Made by a program: the position numbers and the translations under genes. The notes beneath the pieces are model-generated. The model saw only the letters and a list, made by a program, of their open reading frames with translations, had not been told where the DNA came from and did not search any database. A stretch of DNA of 44,714 nucleotides from an uncultured Clostridia bacterium (GTDB lineage: Bacteria; Bacillota; Clostridia; Peptostreptococcales; Anaerovoracaceae), in the NCBI GenBank assembly GCA_934247125.1, contig CAKQIZ010000005.1, positions 1 to 44,714 on the forward strand, given 5' to 3'. Of this stretch, positions 1 through 7,366 are shown piece after piece (within the stretch, counting starts at the first letter, position 1; each line of letters begins with the position of its first letter).

Positions 1-76
1 TTTCCTTGAGTTTCTTCAGCTGTAATGCACGCATGGTCTCACGGTCTGCGCATTCCATTTCCTTGTTCCAAATCAT
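1..76 (-). CDS. phenylacetate-CoA ligase-like protein, N-terminal fragment
   Basis: Only the first 25 codons lie in the window; the gene runs off the left edge. The start ATG (74-76, minus) is preceded by an AAAGGAAAAG-type ribosome binding site. The visible N-terminus (MIWNKEMECADRETM...) closely matches the N-terminus of the phenylacetate-CoA ligase at 2496-3806 (KIWNREMECADRETK...), so this is very probably a second, paralogous arylacetate-CoA ligase. It follows iorB by 82 nt in the same direction and is likely the last visible gene of the paaK-iorA-iorB operon. The family joins arylacetates with CoA at the expense of ATP, or runs in reverse to conserve energy. Substrate preference cannot be judged from 25 residues. 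Confidence 0.7.
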   Translation of the reverse strand, partial: MIWNKEMECADRETMRALQLKKLKE

Positions 77-158
77 TGTTGTACAGCTTTTCCTTTCGTT
101 TTGTGGTTTGTCCTTTAAAAATCTGCCCGATTTTTAATAATCAGTGAACGTTCTCAGC

Positions 159-734
159 TTAAGCGTTCCTGCCCATTTCAAAGGCTTTCTTGTTGAGCTC
201 GACGAACTTAGGCTTTACATTTTCCTCGATCACCTTGATCCACGCGCTTTCATCAAAAGGCAGATCCTTTGACGCCGCGCCGAGGAGCACCACGTTGACA
301 GCTTTCACACTGCCGCACTCTTCTGCGATCCGGAGTGCATCAAATGCCTTTACTGTACCTGTGTTTTTCTCCAGCACTTTCATGATATCGTCAGGATATT
401 CAGCCTTGCCCATGATAACAGGCATCGGCAGTATCTGCTGAGTATTTACATACATAGTGCCGCCTTTTTTTAAGTAAGGCAGCCATCTGTAAGCTTCCAG
501 TTCTTCAAATGCGATGATGACGTCTGCATCACCTTCTTCGATGAGCGGTGAGAAAACCGTTCCCTCGCTTATTTTAACGTGCGTCACTACGCTGCCGCCT
601 CTCTGCGCCATTCCGTGCACTTCCGAGAGCTTCACGTCATATCCCTTGAGCAGCGCCAGATTTCCCAGCAGTACGCTTGCCAGAAGTGTTCCCTGTCCGC
701 CTACACCAACTATCAGTATATTTGACTTTTTCAT
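159..734 (-). CDS. iorB: indolepyruvate ferredoxin oxidoreductase, beta subunit
   Basis: This 191-residue protein is the gamma/beta-type small subunit of an indolepyruvate:ferredoxin oxidoreductase. With IorA it oxidatively decarboxylates aryl pyruvates (from Trp, Phe or Tyr transamination) to arylacetyl-CoA while reducing ferredoxin in the cytoplasm. The N-terminus carries the typical nucleotide-fold motif GVGGQGTLLAS, followed by a conserved HGMAQRGGSV segment. Length is normal for the family. The start ATG sits 1 nt after the iorA stop, with an AAAGGAG site inside the end of iorA, so translation is probably coupled. Oxidoreductase membership is clear from sequence; the aryl pyruvate substrate is inferred from the family and from the adjacent CoA ligases. 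Confidence 0.92.
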   Translation of the reverse strand: MKKSNILIVGVGGQGTLLASVLLGNLALLKGYDVKLSEVHGMAQRGGSVVTHVKISEGTVFSPLIEEGDADVIIAFEELEAYRWLPYLKKGGTMYVNTQQILPMPVIMGKAEYPDDIMKVLEKNTGTVKAFDALRIAEECGSVKAVNVVLLGAASKDLPFDESAWIKVIEENVKPKFVELNKKAFEMGRNA

Positions 735-735
735 G

Positions 736-2472
736 CTATCTGGTCTCCTTTCCGTCTGCTTCGATCTCTATAGCGCCAAAAGGACAGACCCCTGCACACA
801 GACCGCATCCTACGCATCTTTCCGGTACGACGATCGGTCTGCCGTCCTTTTCCTCGATGGCAGGACAGCCTATCTTCATGCACATCTTGCAGTTTTTGCA
901 TTTATCTGTAATGAGATACGGGATGTCAGGCTGCTTGACGATGAGCGCACACGGTCTCTTCGTTATGATGACCGAAAGCTCGTCTCTCGCAGTCTCTCTC
1001 TTCACGATCTCTTCGAGTTCCTTTACCTTGAACGGGTCGATCTCCGTGACGTGCTTCACTCCGCATGCTCTGCAGATGCCTGCGATATCTATCGCAGGAG
1101 CTTCTTCGCCCATCGCGTTCTTTCCTGTCGACGGGTTGTCCTGATGGCCTGTCATCCCTGTGATCCTGTTGTCGAGGATTATGACAGTTCCCTTCGATCC
1201 GTTGTAGTTCATGTTCACGAGACCTGTGATACCTGAGTGGAAGAATGTCGAGTCTCCCAGTACCGCCACGTGGTCGCTGCTGCCTGTAGCCTGCTCAAAA
1301 CCATGCGCCATCGTGATCGATGCTCCCATGCAGAGACATGCATCTATCGCTGCTGTCGGCGGAAGTGCTCCGAGTGTGTAGCATCCGATATCACCCATAA
1401 CTGTCTTCTTGAGCTTGCTGAGCACGTGGAAAAGTCCTCTGTGCGGGCATCCTGCGCAGAGAAGCGGCGGTCTTCCCGGTGCATCTGCGATCTCCACATT
1501 TTCTGCCACCGGCAGTCCGAATGCTTTTCTGATCATGTTCGCACTGTATTCACCCTGAATGGTGAACAGGTCCTTGCCGCCTGTGAGCTCAACGCCCATT
1601 GCTCTTATCTGCTCTTCGAAGTAAGGGTTTCCTTCTTCTATCACATAAAGTTTGTCTACTTTTGATGCAAAGTCTTCGATCAGCTTCTTAGGTATCGGGT
1701 TTATCAGTCCCATCTTGAGGATGCTCACGTCAGGCATCGCTTCTTTCACATACTGATAGCATATGCCGCTCGTTATGATACCGATCGATGTATCGCCCAT
1801 CTCTACTCTGTTGATGTCCATCGTGTTGCTGTCTTCTGCGATCCGGTCCATGCGCTTTTCCTGCGCGATGTGGAGTTTCTTCGCCATCGCAGGCATCGCA
1901 ACGTATTTCTGTATGTTTTTTTCATAAGGGACGATTCCTTTCTCGACTCTTTCTCCGAGCTCGACGATCCCTCTCGAGTGTGAGATCCTGGTGTTCGATC
2001 TGATCAGGACTACTGTGTCATACTTTTCGCTGATGTCGTATGCCAGCTTTATGTAATCTTTACATTCCTGCGAGTTCGATGGCTCGATCATCGGCACGCC
2101 TGCACTTCTTCCGTAGTATCTTGAATCCTGCTCGTTCTGGCTGGAGTGGCATCCGTTGTCGTCTGCGACCAGTATCACTGCTCCGCCTGTAACCCCTGTA
2201 TATGCTGCTGTAAAGAACGGGTCTGCGGCCACGTTGAGTCCTACATGCTTCATGCACGATAACGATCTAACGCCTCCGATGGATGCGCCCATGGCAACTT
2301 CCACTCCCACTTTTTCGTTAGGAGCCCATTCAACGTGGAGGTCTTTACATTTTGCCAGATTCTCTGTTACTTCTGTACTTGGAGTTCCGGGATATGATGA
2401 AACGACTTTAACGCCCGCTTCATATGCCCCTCTTGCAAAGGCTTCATTGCCCAGCATTATTTTCTTTTCCAT
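736..2472 (-). CDS. iorA: indolepyruvate ferredoxin oxidoreductase, alpha subunit
   Basis: This 578-residue protein is the thiamine-diphosphate-dependent large subunit of IOR. The N-terminal pyrimidine-binding part includes SSYPGTPSTEV and the motif ECAP/EWAPNEKVGVEVA-like region. The central part includes LCAGCPHRGLFH and the TPP-binding GDIGCYTLG and GDSTFFHSG motifs. The C-terminus holds two ferredoxin-type [4Fe-4S] sites, one of the spaced CKNCKMCMKIGCP type and one classical CVGCGLCAGVCP. Length and order match the family. It lies 23 nt after paaK and directly before iorB. The oxidation yields reduced ferredoxin, which the hydrogenase implied by hydEFG elsewhere in the window could re-oxidise; that link is inference. 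Confidence 0.95.
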   Translation of the reverse strand: MEKKIMLGNEAFARGAYEAGVKVVSSYPGTPSTEVTENLAKCKDLHVEWAPNEKVGVEVAMGASIGGVRSLSCMKHVGLNVAADPFFTAAYTGVTGGAVILVADDNGCHSSQNEQDSRYYGRSAGVPMIEPSNSQECKDYIKLAYDISEKYDTVVLIRSNTRISHSRGIVELGERVEKGIVPYEKNIQKYVAMPAMAKKLHIAQEKRMDRIAEDSNTMDINRVEMGDTSIGIITSGICYQYVKEAMPDVSILKMGLINPIPKKLIEDFASKVDKLYVIEEGNPYFEEQIRAMGVELTGGKDLFTIQGEYSANMIRKAFGLPVAENVEIADAPGRPPLLCAGCPHRGLFHVLSKLKKTVMGDIGCYTLGALPPTAAIDACLCMGASITMAHGFEQATGSSDHVAVLGDSTFFHSGITGLVNMNYNGSKGTVIILDNRITGMTGHQDNPSTGKNAMGEEAPAIDIAGICRACGVKHVTEIDPFKVKELEEIVKRETARDELSVIITKRPCALIVKQPDIPYLITDKCKNCKMCMKIGCPAIEEKDGRPIVVPERCVGCGLCAGVCPFGAIEIEADGKETR

Positions 2473-2495
2473 ATCTGTATCGTCTGCCTTTCTGT

Positions 2496-3806
2496 TTATT
2501 TGTGTGTTCTCTTGTCTATGACTTTCTTTCCTTTGCCCTCGTATCTAGGAAGTGTGCCCGGTGTCACGAGAGTTATCTTGGCGTCGATGTTGAGAACGGA
2601 TTTTATGTTGTGTCTTATCTTCGCCCTGAGCTGTTCAAGCTTGTTGTAATCGTCAAGAAGCGATGCGTCTGAGAATTCCACGCGCACCTCGATCCTGTCC
2701 AGATAATCTTCCGTAGTGACGACGATCTCATAGAACGGTTCGATCTCGTTCATAGCCATGATAACTGCCTCTATCTGTGAAGGGAATACGTTCACTCCTC
2801 TGATTACCATCATGTCGTCTGTTCTGCCCTGGACCTTGTGCATCCTCATGGATGTCCTGCCGCATTCGCAAGGTTCATCGTTGAGCCATGTGATGTCTCT
2901 TGTCCTGTATCTGAGCATAGGGAAAGCTTCTTTCGTCAGCGTAGTGACCACCAGTTCTCCCTTATCGCCTATCGGCAGCGGTTCCAGCGTGTCAGGATCT
3001 ATGATCTCCGAAACGAACTGGTCTTCTGCGATGTGCAGGCCGCGTTTCAGATAGCATTCGCCTGAATATCCGGGACCTCCGATCTCTGAAAGGCCGTAGT
3101 TTTCTGTAGCTAGTATGCCGAGCTGCTTCTCTATTTTCGCACGCATCTCCTCTGTGTGTCCTTCACCTCCGAAAAGCGCCAGCCTGAGTTTGATGCTGTC
3201 TTTGTCTATGCCTTTTTTCTCTATTTCATCTGCAAGGTAAAGCGCATATGACGGTGTTGCGATCAGTATCGTACTCTGAAAATCCTGCATGAGCATGATC
3301 TGTCTGTCTGTGTTCCCGCTCGAAAGCGGTACGACCATCGCACCGATCTTTTCCATGCCGTAGTGGAGTCCGAATCCTCCGGTGAACAGTCCGTACCCGA
3401 ATGCGATCTGCACTATATCGTCCGCTGTTCCGCCTGCCGCGCATATAACACGCGCCATTATCTCCGACCAGTTTTCCAGATCATTTCTCGTATAGCCTAC
3501 GATCTTCGGCTTGCCCGTGGTTCCTGATGAACCGTGTACCCTGACGACATCTCTCTTTGGCACTGCAAAAAGTCCAAAGGGATAATTGTTCCTGAGATCT
3601 TCTGCCGTCGTGAACGGGATATGTTTCACATCGGCCAGAGTCTTGATATGCTCAGGTCTCAGGCCGATCTCGTCGAACTTATTCTTATAAAACGGCACCT
3701 TGTTGTAGCATGTCTCCACCGTTTTCTTCAATCGATCGAGCTGGATGGCGTTCTTGGTCTCCCTGTCCGCACACTCCATCTCTCTGTTCCAAATTTTGTG
3801 TTCCAT
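2496..3806 (-). CDS. paaK: phenylacetate-CoA ligase
   Basis: This 436-residue acyl-adenylate-forming enzyme matches phenylacetate-CoA ligase in length and motifs. It has the ATP-binding GSSGTTGKPKIVGYT loop, the YGLSEIGGPGYS motif and the YRTRDIT hinge, followed by the small C-terminal domain (GRTDDMMVIRGVNVFPSQIE). The reaction is arylacetate + ATP + CoA to arylacetyl-CoA. In amino-acid-fermenting clostridia next to IOR it may run in reverse to make ATP from arylacetyl-CoA; that direction is inference. It is the first gene of the paaK-iorA-iorB-paaK2 operon, with a GAGGG ribosome binding site before the ATG. A possible promoter lies near 3925-3965 on the minus strand, but it is too ambiguous to list. 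Confidence 0.93.
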   Translation of the reverse strand: MEHKIWNREMECADRETKNAIQLDRLKKTVETCYNKVPFYKNKFDEIGLRPEHIKTLADVKHIPFTTAEDLRNNYPFGLFAVPKRDVVRVHGSSGTTGKPKIVGYTRNDLENWSEIMARVICAAGGTADDIVQIAFGYGLFTGGFGLHYGMEKIGAMVVPLSSGNTDRQIMLMQDFQSTILIATPSYALYLADEIEKKGIDKDSIKLRLALFGGEGHTEEMRAKIEKQLGILATENYGLSEIGGPGYSGECYLKRGLHIAEDQFVSEIIDPDTLEPLPIGDKGELVVTTLTKEAFPMLRYRTRDITWLNDEPCECGRTSMRMHKVQGRTDDMMVIRGVNVFPSQIEAVIMAMNEIEPFYEIVVTTEDYLDRIEVRVEFSDASLLDDYNKLEQLRAKIRHNIKSVLNIDAKITLVTPGTLPRYEGKGKKVIDKRTHK

Positions 3807-3884
3807 TTTATTCCCTCTTTGATTGTTTGTTTATATAGAATATATTTTTCAGTTTTCAAATTTCCCCGCTGAGAATATCTTCCG

Positions 3885-3929
3885 GTGCCGTTTCTTCATT
3901 ATGGCGACCCCGCTCGCCAATGCCGGCAC
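3885..3929 (-). promoter_or_regulatory. nested hairpin in the paaK 5' leader
   Basis: Within the ~150 nt upstream of paaK lies a nested stem. Outer arms GTGCCG (3885-3890) and CGGCAC (3924-3929) enclose an inner stem GGCGA (3903-3907)/TCGCC (3914-3918) with a GC-rich loop. It would lie in the 5' untranslated part of the paaK-ior transcript. I could not match it to a known riboswitch class, and it has no adjacent T-run. It may be a regulatory leader, an mRNA-stabilising hairpin or an incidental palindrome. Confidence 0.3.
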
Positions 3930-4177
3930 TTCAAAAATATAACACTTTATTAATATACCACAAAAAAGAGAAAATTGATATATGTTAATTGACAAGAAAA
4001 CGTGTAAAACACGTGAAAATCAACGCTTTTGTGGGAGGCCGGGTGAGTGTGCGGAAATGTGTGGAAGCTGCGCTCTCTTAGTCAGATTACGGCTATTCAA
4101 TCAGGATACCAAAAATCGGTTTGCTTCATCGTGTTTTTAGCATTTTTCTTTAAAAACAGGGCCTCTCGGCGGAGCCG

Positions 4178-4217
4178 ATTACCAAAACACAAGACCCGGA
4201 CGTTCCATATTGGTAAT
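4178..4217. repeat. inverted repeat ATTACCAA/TTGGTAAT in the paaK-rpmE intergenic region
   Basis: The 742-nt stretch 3807-4548 has no convincing gene. It contains several copies of a TACCAA/TTGGTA word. One perfect pair is 4178-4185 with 4210-4217 (24-nt loop). A second, longer pair forms the terminator-like hairpin listed at 4248-4292. Short open frames across this region on both strands (for example 4150-4332 minus, 4047-4265 plus) lack convincing ribosome binding sites and recognisable content. Confidence 0.35.
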
Positions 4218-4247
4218 TCATCAGGGAAAACTGCGCTTTTACATAAG

Positions 4248-4388
4248 AAAAAATACCAAGAATGACCTCCACAGATCTCATCCTTGGTATTTGCTTCTCT
4301 GAAAACCCCTGATTTTTAAGGGAAAATGCCAAATCATCGGGCGCAAGTATGGGTTCTTGGTAAAACTCGCAAATGACTTTGTATCGCT
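4248..4388 (-). ncRNA. candidate small RNA with its own promoter and terminator
   Basis: On the minus strand a promoter-like pair TTGAAC (4417-4422) and TATATT (4395-4400), 16 nt apart, sits upstream of about 140 nt without a convincing reading frame. The stretch ends in a strong intrinsic-terminator structure. AAATACCAAG pairs with CTTGGTATTT (4251-4260 with 4283-4292), an inner ATGA/TCAT pair follows, and a T-run (A-run 4248-4253 on plus) comes next. This architecture fits an independent small RNA between rpmE and paaK. I recognise no known RNA family. Antisense or leader function for paaK cannot be excluded. Confidence 0.3.
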
Positions 4389-4460
4389 CTTTCTAATATA
4401 CAACGGGTATCATCGTGTTCAATTTACTGACTGTACAGCTTCTGCTTGATTTTTCCCATA

Positions 4461-4534
4461 AAAAATAACCACCTTTCAACTGACATGTCCTGCTGTTTGA
4501 AGCGTTGAAGACATATCACTTGTAAGGTGGTTAT
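4461..4534 (-). terminator. rpmE intrinsic terminator
   Basis: Just downstream of the rpmE stop, ATAACCACCTT and AAGGTGGTTAT (4465-4475 and 4524-4534 on plus) form an 11-bp stem. Its 48-nt loop can itself fold (TCAAC/GTTGA). The stem is followed on the minus strand by a T-run. It ends the rpmE transcript 14 nt after the stop codon. Confidence 0.75.
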
Positions 4535-4548
4535 CGTGGTTTTCCTGA

Positions 4549-4749
4549 TTAATCCAATTTGTACTTGTTCTTGAATTTTTCAACACGTCCGCCTCTGTGA
4601 GCGAATTTCTGCTGACCTGTAAAGAATGGATGGCACGCTGAGCAAATGTCCGTTCTGATTTCTTCATTGATGGACTTTGTCATAAATGTGTTACCGCATG
4701 CGCAAGTTACTTTACATTCCTTGTAGTCAGGATGGATTCCTTTTTTCAT
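4549..4749 (-). CDS. rpmE: ribosomal protein bL31
   Basis: This 66-residue protein is the zinc-binding (C+) form of large-subunit ribosomal protein L31. It begins [11 protein letters not shown] and contains the expected cysteines (CACG near residue 16, [12 protein letters not shown] near residue 37), then the conserved basic tail [11 protein letters not shown]. Length is exactly typical. The ribosome binding site (AAAGAGGTG) precedes the ATG. It is monocistronic, with a promoter at 4819-4847 and its own terminator at 4461-4534. The C+ form binds Zn and is usually replaced by a C- paralog under zinc limitation; no such paralog is present here. Confidence 0.97.
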   Translation of the reverse strand: MKKGIHPDYKECKVTCACGNTFMTKSINEEIRTDICSACHPFFTGQQKFAHRGGRVEKFKNKYKLD

Positions 4750-4818
4750 GCTAAATCACCTCTTTCCTGCTCAGGTTTTCCACCTTTGCATAATTACTGT
4801 TAGTTCAACAGCCTTTAC

Positions 4819-4847
4819 AGCATACCACACAGCCTTGAGAAATACAA
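4819..4847 (-). promoter_or_regulatory. rpmE promoter
   Basis: A minus-strand sigma-A-type promoter has -35 TTGTAT (4842-4847) and -10 TATGCT (4819-4824) with an exact 17-nt spacer. The resulting rpmE 5' leader of about 65 nt contains short hairpins (AGGT/ACCT and CCTG/CAGG) that could serve autoregulation; this is not demonstrated. The promoter overlaps the divergent nat promoter. Confidence 0.55.
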
Positions 4848-4863
4848 GCTTTTTCGCTATAAT
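4835..4863 (+). promoter_or_regulatory. nat promoter
   Basis: A plus-strand sigma-A-type promoter has -35 TTGAGA (4835-4840), a 17-nt spacer and a perfect -10 TATAAT (4858-4863). It overlaps the divergent rpmE promoter, so polymerase binding at the two should interfere. Confidence 0.55.
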
Positions 4864-4935
4864 TAATTTTATGGATTGATTTTACGATCATTAATTCTAG
4901 GATATATATTTTGCGATGCGAAAGAGGTTACGAAA

Positions 4936-5733
4936 ATGTCATTTGATCAGATACAAAACACACCGATGTCCAAAGAGCAGATCGCTGAATATCTGCATAG
5001 GATCAAGGCCAGGCGGCCGGAAAGTCTCGATCTCGAATACCTGACGCACCTGCAGGCTCAGCACATTTCCCACATCCCGTTCGAAAATCTCGATATCATG
5101 GAGGGCAAGCCGATCTCGCTCGACCGCGACGACCTTTTCCACAAGATCATCACCTGCCGCCGCGGCGGGGTCTGCTCCGAGCTGAACACACTTTACAACT
5201 GGCTGCTGGAGTCGCTCGGGTTCGACGTCACGAGCTACAGCGCGCGCATCATCGCATCGACAGCGCCGGTCCAGATGCGCAGTCACCGGATAATCGGAGT
5301 TCATATGCAAAGCGGCACTTTTCTGAGTGACGTGGGGTTCAATTTCGATCATCACAGGATACCGCTGCGGCTCAAGGCTGATCTCGTCCAGTACGACGGC
5401 GAATGCGAGTACAAGCTCGCCCGCGATGATTTCTGGGGCTGGCTGATGTGGCAGCACCGCCCGAACTACGGCTGGCGCAGGAAACTCGGATTCACTGAGG
5501 AGCCGCAGATCGACCTCGATTTCATCGCACCGACTTTCTTCGCGGCAAACCACCCGGACTCACGCATCAACAAGGCCACGAAAGTCTCGATCCACAGGGC
5601 CGGGCGCTTTTACGCGATCCGCTCCGGAGCTTTCCTTACCGAAAACGGCGGCGAGGAGGAGATCATCGAAAAGATCACATCAAAAGAGCAGGAGTTAAAA
5701 CTCATCAGAGAGTTCTTCCTCCTGCCCGTGTGA
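4936..5733 (+). CDS. nat: arylamine N-acetyltransferase
   Basis: This 265-residue cytoplasmic enzyme transfers acetyl (or another acyl) groups from acyl-CoA to arylamines, hydrazines or related acceptors. The catalytic triad of the NAT family is intact: Cys in RRGGVCSELN, His in RSHRIIGV and Asp in SDVGF. Length is close to the usual 260-280. I start at 4936 (MSFDQIQ...) because GAGG lies 8 nt upstream; an in-frame ATG at 4876 sits almost on the promoter -10 and lacks a site. It faces away from rpmE and converges on hydF. The natural substrate is unknown. Some members act in secondary metabolism as amide synthases, but no such cluster surrounds this gene. Confidence 0.9.
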   Translation: MSFDQIQNTPMSKEQIAEYLHRIKARRPESLDLEYLTHLQAQHISHIPFENLDIMEGKPISLDRDDLFHKIITCRRGGVCSELNTLYNWLLESLGFDVTSYSARIIASTAPVQMRSHRIIGVHMQSGTFLSDVGFNFDHHRIPLRLKADLVQYDGECEYKLARDDFWGWLMWQHRPNYGWRRKLGFTEEPQIDLDFIAPTFFAANHPDSRINKATKVSIHRAGRFYAIRSGAFLTENGGEEEIIEKITSKEQELKLIREFFLLPV

Positions 5734-5775
5734 TCATTCATCGATCAGGCCCGTCTCCTCGCGGCACGACCGGGC

Positions 5776-7263
5776 TCAGCCCGGCAGCTCGATCTTGTCC
5801 AGTATGCCGGTTAGCTTTGCGAGCACGACTCCGTAATTCGTGATCGCCACTCCCGCAGCTTCGGCCGCCGCGATCCTGCTCATCACGTGCTTGCGGTTGA
5901 ACATACATGCACCGCAGTGGATCACCAGATCGAACCCTTTCAGTTCCTCGACGCTCGGGAAATCATTGCCGCAGACATTTACAACTTCGATGCCTTTACC
6001 GAATCTCTTACGCAGGAGATTCGGTATTTTTTCGCGCCCGATGTCCTCGCTGAGCGGCACATGCGTACAGGCCTCGGCTATCAGGACCCTTGAATTTTCA
6101 GTCATATCGTCTAACAGCGATGCTCCTGAAACGAATTTGTCTATATCTCCTTTGTACGCTGCGAAAAGCACGGAAAAAGATGTGAGCGCACTTTCCGCTG
6201 GCTTCTTCTCGTACACCTGTCCGAAGCACTGCGAGTCGGTGATTATCAGATCCGGCGTGCGGTTCAGCGCGGAAAGCGCACGTTCGAATCCGTCTACAGT
6301 CGTTGCGACTGCCGTGCATTTTCTGTCGAGCAGTTCGCGCAGAGTCTGGACCTGCGGCAGTATCAGCCTGCCTTTCGGCGCCTGGATATCCTGCGGCATC
6401 ACCAGCAGCACGAGCCCTCCCTCTTCGACCATATCCCCGAGGATCTTTTCCCTCAGAAAATCTTCCGGCACGGACTGCTCGATCGCCTTGCGCAGCTCTT
6501 CGATGCCGGTTTTATGTAAAGCGCTGACCTTTATCACCGGCCATTTGCCGGCAAGCTCTGCGATAGCCGCAGCGGCTGCGTCGGCTATTGCGACTTCATC
6601 GCGGTCCTGGTCTTGCAGGCCGGCTTCGGCTGTTGCTAAGGAATTGTCCTCGCCCGGCGCCTGTATCTCATCGCACTTGTTGAGGACGAAGATCAGCGGC
6701 ACGTTTCTTTCGGCGAGCTTTTCCGCCCACAGCTTTTCCTCGGCGAGCACCGCGGCAGCGGGCGCAGCCGCAGCTGGCGCTGCGGCATCAGGATTCCCGC
6801 CCGCAGCCGCCAGCGTATGGTCGGCTCCTGCGGAGCCGGCATCCCGCAAGCCGGCGGAGGCGGCTTCGGCCACCGCCGGCTCTCCCCCGAAAGCACCGGC
6901 TTCGCCGCGCCCGAGTCCATGAGACCCGAAAGCGCCTTCAGCTGCAGCCTTTTCCAAAACCTCACTATCTATCACTATGATGCCGACGTCGGTCTTGTCC
7001 ACTACGCCTTCCGTACGCTCGACGCGCAGCCGGCCCAGAGCCCCTTCGTCGTCGAACCCGGCCGTGTCGATGAAAACCACCGGCCCTACCGGGTGCAGCT
7101 CCATCGATTTGTATATCGGGTCGGTCGTCGTTCCCGGAGCGTCTGAAACGAGCGCGATGTCCTGCCCGGTCAGCGCGTTTATCAGCGACGATTTGCCGGC
7201 GTTGCGCCGGCCGTATATCCCTATGTGGAGCCTGCCGGCTCTCGGTGTGTCATTCAAACTCAT
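5776..7263 (-). CDS. hydF: [FeFe]-hydrogenase maturation GTPase HydF
   Basis: HydF is the GTPase scaffold on which the diiron subcluster is assembled before transfer to apo-hydrogenase. GTPase motifs are present: G1 GRRNAGKSS (~18-26), G3 DTAG (66-69), G4 NKCD (195-198) and G5 SAL (~247). The C-terminal cluster ligands CTH (399-401) and HCGAC (449-453) are intact. At 495 residues it is about 85 longer than usual. The excess is an Ala/Gly/Pro-rich block (~104-176) between G3 and G4 and a smaller acidic/Ala block (~201-232) after G4. I start at 7263 because AAGGAGAG precedes this ATG; longer frames lack a site. It is the last gene of hydE-hydG-hydF. Confidence 0.94.
   Translation of the reverse strand: MSLNDTPRAGRLHIGIYGRRNAGKSSLINALTGQDIALVSDAPGTTTDPIYKSMELHPVGPVVFIDTAGFDDEGALGRLRVERTEGVVDKTDVGIIVIDSEVLEKAAAEGAFGSHGLGRGEAGAFGGEPAVAEAASAGLRDAGSAGADHTLAAAGGNPDAAAPAAAAPAAAVLAEEKLWAEKLAERNVPLIFVLNKCDEIQAPGEDNSLATAEAGLQDQDRDEVAIADAAAAAIAELAGKWPVIKVSALHKTGIEELRKAIEQSVPEDFLREKILGDMVEEGGLVLLVMPQDIQAPKGRLILPQVQTLRELLDRKCTAVATTVDGFERALSALNRTPDLIITDSQCFGQVYEKKPAESALTSFSVLFAAYKGDIDKFVSGASLLDDMTENSRVLIAEACTHVPLSEDIGREKIPNLLRKRFGKGIEVVNVCGNDFPSVEELKGFDLVIHCGACMFNRKHVMSRIAAAEAAGVAITNYGVVLAKLTGILDKIELPG
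6736..6954 (-). other. low-complexity insertion inside HydF
   Basis: This is an in-frame GC-rich segment encoding about 73 mostly Ala, Gly, Glu and Pro residues between the G3 and G4 motifs. Most HydF proteins have only a short loop there. The DNA contains a palindrome CGGCTCC/GGAGCCG (6822-6838). The insertion ends just before the conserved NVPLIFVLNKCDE strand, so it probably forms a surface loop without breaking the GTPase fold. Confidence 0.7.
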
Positions 7264-7366
7264 GATTCTCTCCTTTTGCATTTTGTGGGGGCGGTGTTGT
7301 CGCAGGCGCAGCATTCAAGGTGCCGCGCACTTCCTGCCGCACAGTCTGCGTCCCTCACAGATCCCC

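Noticed and set aside
3880..3930. Resemblance of GGCGA...TCGCCATAA to the first stem of a fluoride riboswitch
   Set aside because: The conserved GATG after the first strand and the later CTGATG pseudoknot partner are missing, and no fluoride exporter follows.
4150..4332. 60-codon frame on the minus strand upstream of paaK (and a 72-codon plus frame at 4047-4265)
   Set aside because: No ribosome binding site, no recognisable protein character, and it spans hairpin repeats and a terminator.
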